From positions 1 to 26,799 of the forward strand of contig JAWBOW010000008.1 of the NCBI GenBank assembly GCA_038825775.1: 26,799 bases of DNA, in the 5' to 3' direction. Positions 21,682-26,799 of this stretch are shown piece by piece. The notes under the pieces are model-generated. The model was not told the origin of the DNA and did no database searches. It was given only the letters and a program-made list of their open reading frames with translations. How positions within the stretch are numbered: the first letter of the stretch is position 1; the number at the start of each line of letters is the position of its first letter. Origin of the DNA: JAWBOW01 sp038825775 (GTDB lineage Archaea; Nanobdellota; Nanobdellia; Woesearchaeales; WAPY01). The translations under genes were made by a program, and so were the position numbers.

Positions 21682-23181
21682 TTAAATTTTTCTTTCATAA
21701 ATGACGTTTGAATATCTTTCAGGAGAAACAGATAGCATTATTATATTTGATTTTGTGAAATCCTTTATGAATTCTAAGAACTCACCAAGGTTTTTTGGAA
21801 TTTCTTCTCTTCTTGAAATCTTTGAAATGTCTTCTTCCCAACCCTTAAAGACCTTATAATTAGGCAAACAAAACCTTAATATTTCAGATTCAGGCATGAA
21901 CTCTTCTAAAATTTCACCACTCTTTATTTCTCTACCATAATAAAATCTTTCACTTCCTAAATATTTATAACTATTGCAGGCCTTTATTTCCTTTAATCCT
22001 GAGAGAACATCTGATTTTGTTATTATAATGTTAGGCCCGTTATAATTTAAAGCATATTTTAGAGCTAAAAGATCAAGCCAGCCAGTTCTTCTTGGTCTTG
22101 AAGTTGTTGCACCATACTCGTTGCCTTTTTTTCTCAAATAAATTCCTAATTCAAAATCATCATCTAAATTTAATTTTTTAATATCTATTTTTTCTTCATC
22201 TTCTCTTTTTGTTTTAGAACAGTATTCTTCTGATCTTTCAGAGCCAAGTTCTGTTGGAAAAGGCCCGTTTCCAACTCTTGTCATGTATGCTTTTACAATT
22301 CCTAAAACAAGTCCAACATCTTTTGGGTTTAAAGAGCAACCATTTGCTAATCCAACATATGATGTTTCAGAGCTTGTTTTTGAAAGGGTTGTTCCATAAT
22401 CAACGCTTAACAATAAACCTTGAGCTCCTTCTAACAATATCCTTCTATTTTCTGAAATAACGCTTTCTGTTTTTCCAACAAATTCCTTTATTAAAGAACC
22501 AATGTTTTTGAATTCTCTTGAAATTTCCTTGACATTAAAAAATTCGTTTTTTTCATAAAAATCTATTTTGCTTGTTTTTTTGAAAAAATCTTCAATCTCT
22601 TCCTCTTCTATTTTATTCCAAATCTCAGAAATTTTTGGTTTGTGAAAATTGAAGTTATCAATTAATCTTTCTTCTAAATTATTTGAGTATAAGTCATTTA
22701 TTGTGAGTCCTATTCTTAAATAATGGTCTGCAATACAATACCCAATTCCCCTTTTTGTAGTTCCTATTTTTTTGCTTAGTTCTGAAAAAGCGTCTAAGAA
22801 TTTGTGCCATGGCAAAACAATTTTTGCATTGCCATCTATCAAAAGATTGTTTTTTTCAACTTTTATATTATTCTCTCTTAAGTATTGTATTTCTTTGATT
22901 AAAAATTCTAAATCAACTGCAACTCCCCTGCCAATTACATTGATTTTTTCATTGTGAAGTATGCCTGAGGGTATTAAGTGCAAAATTATTTCTTTATTAT
23001 CAACTTTTATTGTGTGGCCTGCATTAGCCCCTCCATTGCCTCTTATTATGATATCTGCATACTCGCTGAATAAATCAACTATTTTTCCCTTTCCAGTGTC
23101 TCCCCACTGGTTGCAAACTATTGCTATAATTCTATAATTCTCAAAAAGTTCCTTGATAAAATCTTTTTGTTCTCCAATCAT
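21682..23181 (-). CDS. purA: Adenylosuccinate synthetase (variant P-loop and insert)
   Basis: GTP-dependent ligation of aspartate to IMP, giving adenylosuccinate for PurB. At 499 aa it is longer than the E. coli enzyme (432). Active-site parts: NQWGDTGKGK (24-33; catalytic Asp28, but Thr instead of the usual Glu in GDEGKGK), GNGGANAGHT (48-57; catalytic His56), GTTKRGIG (140-147), EGAQG (251-255), GATTSRPRRTGWLD (357-370; IMP/aspartate loop) and TKSDVLSG (388-395; guanine recognition). The usual GPAYEDK after GTTxRGIG is YCIADHY. An acidic insert at ~315-350 lies between FPTELGS and GNEYGATT, and a helical insert at ~165-215. The FAD dehydrogenase gene ends 30 bp upstream on the same strand. 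Confidence 0.96.
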   Translation of the reverse strand: MIGEQKDFIKELFENYRIIAIVCNQWGDTGKGKIVDLFSEYADIIIRGNGGANAGHTIKVDNKEIILHLIPSGILHNEKINVIGRGVAVDLEFLIKEIQYLRENNIKVEKNNLLIDGNAKIVLPWHKFLDAFSELSKKIGTTKRGIGYCIADHYLRIGLTINDLYSNNLEERLIDNFNFHKPKISEIWNKIEEEEIEDFFKKTSKIDFYEKNEFFNVKEISREFKNIGSLIKEFVGKTESVISENRRILLEGAQGLLLSVDYGTTLSKTSSETSYVGLANGCSLNPKDVGLVLGIVKAYMTRVGNGPFPTELGSERSEEYCSKTKREDEEKIDIKKLNLDDDFELGIYLRKKGNEYGATTSRPRRTGWLDLLALKYALNYNGPNIIITKSDVLSGLKEIKACNSYKYLGSERFYYGREIKSGEILEEFMPESEILRFCLPNYKVFKGWEEDISKISRREEIPKNLGEFLEFIKDFTKSNIIMLSVSPERYSNVIYERKI

Positions 23182-23211
23182 TTTTTCATAATTTTAGTTT
23201 TTTATTATATT

Positions 23212-24597
23212 TTAAACCAAATTGTTTAAATCATCCTCATTTAAATTTTTAAATTTTGAGATTATGCCTAATGAAGCCAAAACCCCTGTTAGTGCAGCAC
23301 CAACTATGCCTCTTGATTTTCCAACACCATCTCCTGCAACAAACAAGTTTGGAATGTTTGTTTCTAAAAATTGGTTTGTATTGTAAACAGTATCATAAAA
23401 CTTTATCTCAGGAGCATAAATTAGTGTTTGTGGGTGCATTATTCCTGGAAAAACCTTATCTAACTTGCTTAAAAACTCTAGAAGATTATCCAATAATCTC
23501 TTTGAATAAACCATTGAAATATCTCCCAAAGTTACAGCTCCTTTTATTTCTGTGCTTCCATTTCCATAACTTATCGTTGGCTCTAAACTTCCATAATCAT
23601 AAAACCTTTCATATTTTGTTCTTCTACCTCTTTGCAAGTCCCCTAATCTCTGAACTAATGGTTTATTACCTCCTAAAAGATTAACATTCTTTGCTAAATT
23701 CCTACCATACATTGTTGTGTCTGCAAAAGGAGCATGTAATCCAATGGTTTGCAGGATTGCAAGGTTAGTATTTTCTGATTTTTTATTGCTAAAAGCATGT
23801 CCGTTTACAAGTTTAAAATCATCAAACTCTTCAACAGTTACAAAACCATTAGGGTTTGTGCAGAATGTTCTTACTTTATCACCATGAGAGGATGTTGTGT
23901 ATTTTATTTTTGGATCATATATTGTCTTTGTTATTTCTTCGTAAATTCTTGCGTCAAACTCAACTCTCAATCCAATGTCTATATGTCCATACTTCCAACT
24001 AACTCCTAATTTGTTTGCAACATCCCTAAACCAATAAGAACCCGAGCGTCCTGGAGCAACAACTAAGTAATTACAAGAAATCATTCCATCTTTAAATATT
24101 ATGTTAAATCTTCCATTGCTTTTTTTTATATCAACAACCTCTTTGTTATACCAAATTTCAACATTATTTTCTATCAAAATTTTTTCAAATTTTTTCATAA
24201 CCTTCATAGTCCTATCAGTTCCCATGTGTCTTTGTTTTGCAGAAACCAAAACTAAACCTTCTTTGCTTAGTTTTTCATTCCAAAAATTTATCTCTTTATC
24301 ATCTGTGCCTGTTAATTCAAATTCTTGTTCAGAATTAAAACAATTATCAATATAAGCAATTATTTTTTCAGCAAATTCTTTTTTAATTCCTAACTCGTTA
24401 AGGTCCATTCCAATCTCTGTTGTTAGGTTTAATTTTCCATCAGTTCTTGCACCAACTCCTCCTATGAAATTATTCTTGTCAATTAAAAGTATTTTAGAAT
24501 TTAGCTCTTTAATTTTATTTGAATTTTGAGATAGGTGTAATGCGCAGAACAAGCCAGCAGGTCCGGCACCAATAATAACAACTTCATAAAAATTCAC
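23212..24597 (-). CDS. FAD-dependent dehydrogenase, COG2509-like
   Basis: A 461-aa flavoprotein. The N-terminal Rossmann motif VVIIGAGPAGLFCALHLS binds FAD, followed by a strand ending in Asp (LLIDKN). Mid-protein RHMGTDRTMKVM, YLVVAPGRSGSYWFRD, GLRVEFDARIYEEI and HAFSNKKSENTNLAIL match the uncharacterised COG2509 'FAD-dependent dehydrogenase' family. The C-terminus has NLFVAGDGVGKSRGIVGAALTG, the second FAD contact. The physiological substrate is unknown. The frame extends to 24690, but the start is put at GTG 24597: GGGTGGT lies 3 nt upstream, and the remaining N-terminus then begins one strand before the GxGxxG, as in relatives. Divergent from the MarC gene; possibly cotranscribed with purA. 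Confidence 0.92.
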   Translation of the reverse strand: MNFYEVVIIGAGPAGLFCALHLSQNSNKIKELNSKILLIDKNNFIGGVGARTDGKLNLTTEIGMDLNELGIKKEFAEKIIAYIDNCFNSEQEFELTGTDDKEINFWNEKLSKEGLVLVSAKQRHMGTDRTMKVMKKFEKILIENNVEIWYNKEVVDIKKSNGRFNIIFKDGMISCNYLVVAPGRSGSYWFRDVANKLGVSWKYGHIDIGLRVEFDARIYEEITKTIYDPKIKYTTSSHGDKVRTFCTNPNGFVTVEEFDDFKLVNGHAFSNKKSENTNLAILQTIGLHAPFADTTMYGRNLAKNVNLLGGNKPLVQRLGDLQRGRRTKYERFYDYGSLEPTISYGNGSTEIKGAVTLGDISMVYSKRLLDNLLEFLSKLDKVFPGIMHPQTLIYAPEIKFYDTVYNTNQFLETNIPNLFVAGDGVGKSRGIVGAALTGVLASLGIISKFKNLNEDDLNNLV

Positions 24598-24600
24598 AAA

Positions 24601-24607
24601 ACCACCC
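24601..24607 (-). promoter_or_regulatory. Shine-Dalgarno that places the FAD dehydrogenase start at GTG 24597
   Basis: GGGTGGT on the minus strand, followed by TTT and then GTG. It overrides the longer frame from 24690, whose N-terminal extension (rich in Phe, Asn and Lys) has no counterpart before a Rossmann fold. Confidence 0.65.
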
Positions 24608-24747
24608 TTTGCACAAAAAACGAAATTCTTATTTAAAACAAAATTATTTAAAAACTTTTTTATACTACAAAACATATTTAAGGAAATCAAGATTGTTTTA
24701 AATTTTTATGATTAAAAAATGTTAAAAATCTTTTAGGGTGATTTAAA

Positions 24748-25338
24748 ATGTTTGATTTTTATTTGTTGCTCAAAGCATTCCTTTCAATTTTTGTTATAAT
24801 GGACCCTTTTGGAGGTGTTACAATACTTTTAAGTTTAACAAAAAAACAATCTGTAAATGAGAGAAGACAAATAATAAAGAAAGCAGTAAGCATTGCAGCT
24901 TTTATACTATTATTGTTCATATTGTTTGGTCAAGGAATACTGAATTTTTTTGGTGTTTCATTAAATAGTTTTAGAATTGCAGGAGGAATAATCTTGCTAA
25001 TAATGGGAATAGAGTATGTTTTGGATTTAAGAATTACTAGAGAATCTTTGATAAGTTACAGCATTGCTGTTGTTCCATTAGCAACTCCACTGATAACTGG
25101 GCCAGGAGTTATAACTTCAACTATAATAATAGTGATGCAGTATGGAAAATTTGTTGCTTTTATAGCAGCAGCTATTAGCTTATTAATAACTTTCATAATT
25201 TTTTATTATTCAAATATTATTTACAAGTTTTTAGGAAAACAAGGAAATGAAATAGTATCAAGGTTAATGGGTTTAATACTTACGGCAATAGCAGTTGAAT
25301 TTATAATTCAAGGAATTAAAGGAGTTTTTTTCCCATAG
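24748..25338 (+). CDS. MarC-family integral membrane protein (UPF0056)
   Basis: A 196-aa membrane protein with about six TM helices: ~5-22, ~43-64, ~70-92, ~100-122, ~130-152, ~170-192. FVIMDPFGGVTILLSL (16-31) is the MarC N-terminal signature, RIAGGIILLIMGIEYVLDL the mid signature, and VPLATPLITGPGVITSTII the second conserved repeat. Its biochemical role is unknown, and the old link to multiple antibiotic resistance was not upheld in E. coli. AGGGTGAT at 24735-24742 precedes ATG 24748. tRNA-Leu begins 21 bp after its stop. Confidence 0.94.
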   Translation: MFDFYLLLKAFLSIFVIMDPFGGVTILLSLTKKQSVNERRQIIKKAVSIAAFILLLFILFGQGILNFFGVSLNSFRIAGGIILLIMGIEYVLDLRITRESLISYSIAVVPLATPLITGPGVITSTIIIVMQYGKFVAFIAAAISLLITFIIFYYSNIIYKFLGKQGNEIVSRLMGLILTAIAVEFIIQGIKGVFFP

Positions 25339-25359
25339 TTTTTTAGTTTTTATTTTTTT

Positions 25360-25443
25360 GCGGGGGTAGCAAAGTGGTCAAATGCGCTAGGTTCAGGGCC
25401 TAGTCCCTAAGTGGGTTCAAGGGTTCAAATCCCTTCCCCCGCA
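25360..25443 (+). tRNA. tRNA-Leu (anticodon CAG)
   Basis: Class II tRNA: acceptor GCGGGGG/CCCCCGC; D arm GCAAAGTGGTCAAATGCGC; anticodon stem CTAGG/CCTAG around TTCAGGG, giving anticodon CAG; long variable arm TCCCTAAGTGGGTTC with a CCC/GGG stem; T arm AAGGG-TTCAAAT-CCCTT; discriminator A, as expected for leucine. CCA is not encoded and no intron is present. Decodes CUG. Confidence 0.96.
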
Positions 25444-25511
25444 CTTTAAAAGAAGTAAAAAAAGAAAAAAGAAATAGTTTTTTAAACAGAACCATTATTC
25501 AAGATTATTCT

Positions 25512-26799
25512 ATGAATGACAAAAATAAGAAAAATGAGAAAACAAGACAGGAGAGCACTAAAAGAAAAGAGATTGATGAAAAAATAAACGGTGTTCTTAA
25601 TGAGAACTTAACAAAACTATTGATAAGGTTAGCAATTCCTGTAATGCTCTCAACTTTGTTGCAAACATTTTATAATTTAACAGACACATTTTGGGTTGGA
25701 AGATTAGGCAGTTATGCAATTGCTTCAGTAACATTAAGTTTTCCAATAATATTCTTGACAATCTCTTTGGCTTCTGGTATTGGTATTGGAGGTTCTATAC
25801 TAATGGCTCATTCTGCTGGAAAAAATTTTAACAAAAAGAACAAAAATTGGAAAAAGGATTTAGAACTCATACTTTCTCAAACATTTATGCTTCTATTTAT
25901 AATTTTATTAGTATTTTCAATTTTTGGATTTGTATTTGCTGAAAAACTTATTAGTTTATTCACAAAAGAACCTTTGGTTTTTAATAATGGTGTTTTATAT
26001 TTAAGAACAATGTTTTTGGGTTTTGTAATAATGTTTCCCTACTATATTTTTGAAGCAACCCTTAGAGCCCTAGGAGATACAAAAACTCCTCTAAAGTTTG
26101 TTTTGATTTCAGTTTTAACGAATATAATCTTAGATCCTTTTTTGATTTTTGGAATTTGGCCTTTTCCAAAAATGGGTGTTTTAGGAGCGGCAATTGCAAC
26201 TGTTTTTTCTATTGGATTTGTAAGTTTTATTGCTGTTTATCATTTGCTAAAAGGAACTTATGGTTTGAGAATAAGATTAAGTTTTATGAAACCAAATTTT
26301 TATACTATTAAGGAAATATTAAAATTAGGAATTCCGTTGTTCTTTGATAATGGTTCGATAGGACTTGGTAATTTTTTGCTCTTGTCAATTGTAAGTTTAT
26401 TTGGCACAGCTTCGATAGCTGCTTATGGAATCATAAGCAGGTTGTTCAGTTTATTAACACTACCAGCAAATGGAATCTCTGTTTCTGTTTCAACAATAGT
26501 GGCCCAGAATTTTGGTGCAAAAAATTTGAAAAGGATTTTTGAAACGATGAGCGAAGCATTTAAGATTGGTTCAAAGCTAATGTTTTTTATAATCTCAATA
26601 GTTTTTTTGTTCTCAAAATTTATTGTAAAGATTTTTACAAATGATGTAGAAGTTATCTATAATGCAAACATCTTCTTAAAATTATTATCTCCATTCCTCA
26701 TGTTTCTTTTATTTAGAAACATTTATCTTGGTTTTTTTAGGGGAATAAAGCATGCAAATCTTTCAATGATTATTAACTTTGCCCATAATTTTGTTTTTA
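25512..26799 (+). CDS. MATE-family efflux transporter (partial, C-terminus beyond window)
   Basis: An open frame of 429 codons from ATG 25512 reaches the right edge without a stop. After a ~40-residue Lys/Glu-rich cytoplasmic tail, LIRLAIPVMLSTLLQTFYNL then TDTFWVGRLGSYAIASVTLS is the standard first half of a MATE (Na+ or H+-coupled multidrug/toxin extrusion) protein. A second repeat starts near EILKLGIPLFFDNGSIGLG, and ISVSVSTIVAQNFGAKN is its counterpart of the conserved QxxGA segment. About 11-12 TM helices are visible, so only a few C-terminal residues are missing. Single-gene unit 68 bp after tRNA-Leu. Substrate unknown. Confidence 0.93.
   Translation, partial: MNDKNKKNEKTRQESTKRKEIDEKINGVLNENLTKLLIRLAIPVMLSTLLQTFYNLTDTFWVGRLGSYAIASVTLSFPIIFLTISLASGIGIGGSILMAHSAGKNFNKKNKNWKKDLELILSQTFMLLFIILLVFSIFGFVFAEKLISLFTKEPLVFNNGVLYLRTMFLGFVIMFPYYIFEATLRALGDTKTPLKFVLISVLTNIILDPFLIFGIWPFPKMGVLGAAIATVFSIGFVSFIAVYHLLKGTYGLRIRLSFMKPNFYTIKEILKLGIPLFFDNGSIGLGNFLLLSIVSLFGTASIAAYGIISRLFSLLTLPANGISVSVSTIVAQNFGAKNLKRIFETMSEAFKIGSKLMFFIISIVFLFSKFIVKIFTNDVEVIYNANIFLKLLSPFLMFLLFRNIYLGFFRGIKHANLSMIINFAHNFVF

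Noticed and set aside
1..26799. Insertion sequence, integrase or toxin-antitoxin pair
   Set aside because: No transposase or recombinase motifs and no flanking inverted repeats were found. The small paired genes show no toxin or antitoxin signatures.

Overview
This is a low-GC archaeal window, most likely from a reduced-genome DPANN lineage of the Woesearchaeota/Pacearchaeota type. Archaeal identity rests on topoisomerase VI A and B, Alba, ribosomal protein eS17, RIO1 kinase, a Dim2/Pno1-like KH protein, TrmI, tRNA genes without encoded CCA, A/T-rich TATA boxes about 25-30 nt upstream of many starts, and GGTGAT-type Shine-Dalgarno sites. The DPANN placement is inferred from small genes, many short unknown proteins, a helicase reduced to one domain, and bacterial/eukaryotic-type MetK and PurB where most archaea use other forms. 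No phylogeny was run.

Layout. 1-1130: 5' part (376 codons) of a PqqD-like/M50 membrane metalloprotease that runs off the left edge. 1188-1616: small unknown protein. 1731-1919: tRNA-Arg(UCU) followed by two hairpin units that copy its own 3' end. 2037-2639: unknown helical protein. 2655-7146 (minus): information-processing cluster zinc-ribbon protein, KH protein, Top6B, Top6A, HAD phosphatase, divergent from rio1 (7286-8017). 8022-9659 (minus): a one-domain Hel308/Ski2 helicase, a two-TM membrane protein and a stand-alone LigD-type 3'-phosphoesterase; the last diverges from trmI (9714-10451) across a shared AT box. 10527-12396: PPDK/PEP-synthase-like small protein, then metK with a perfect inverted repeat upstream. 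12411-13995 (minus): DUF5678-like protein and a coiled-coil membrane protein. 14162-17626: a 1154-aa secreted beta-helix surface protein with MopE-type metal-binding repeats. 17658-19724: E. coli-type purB and an unknown protein. 19738-19999 (minus): tRNA-His and tRNA-Arg(UCG). 20122-24597 (minus): FAD dehydrogenase, purA, unknown, dUTPase, eS17, Alba. 24748-26799 (plus): MarC-family protein, tRNA-Leu(CAG), and a MATE transporter cut by the right edge.

How the genes fit together. Top6A/B, Alba, the KH protein, RIO1, eS17, TrmI and four tRNAs serve chromosome topology, small-subunit maturation and tRNA supply. PurA and PurB together convert IMP to AMP; MetK makes AdoMet for methyltransferases such as TrmI; dUTPase supplies dUMP and cleans the nucleotide pool. 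The surface protein, the PqqD-M50 protease and the small membrane proteins form an accessory, cell-surface fraction. No CRISPR array, transposase or integrase was seen, and there is no gene-free stretch longer than about 300 bases.
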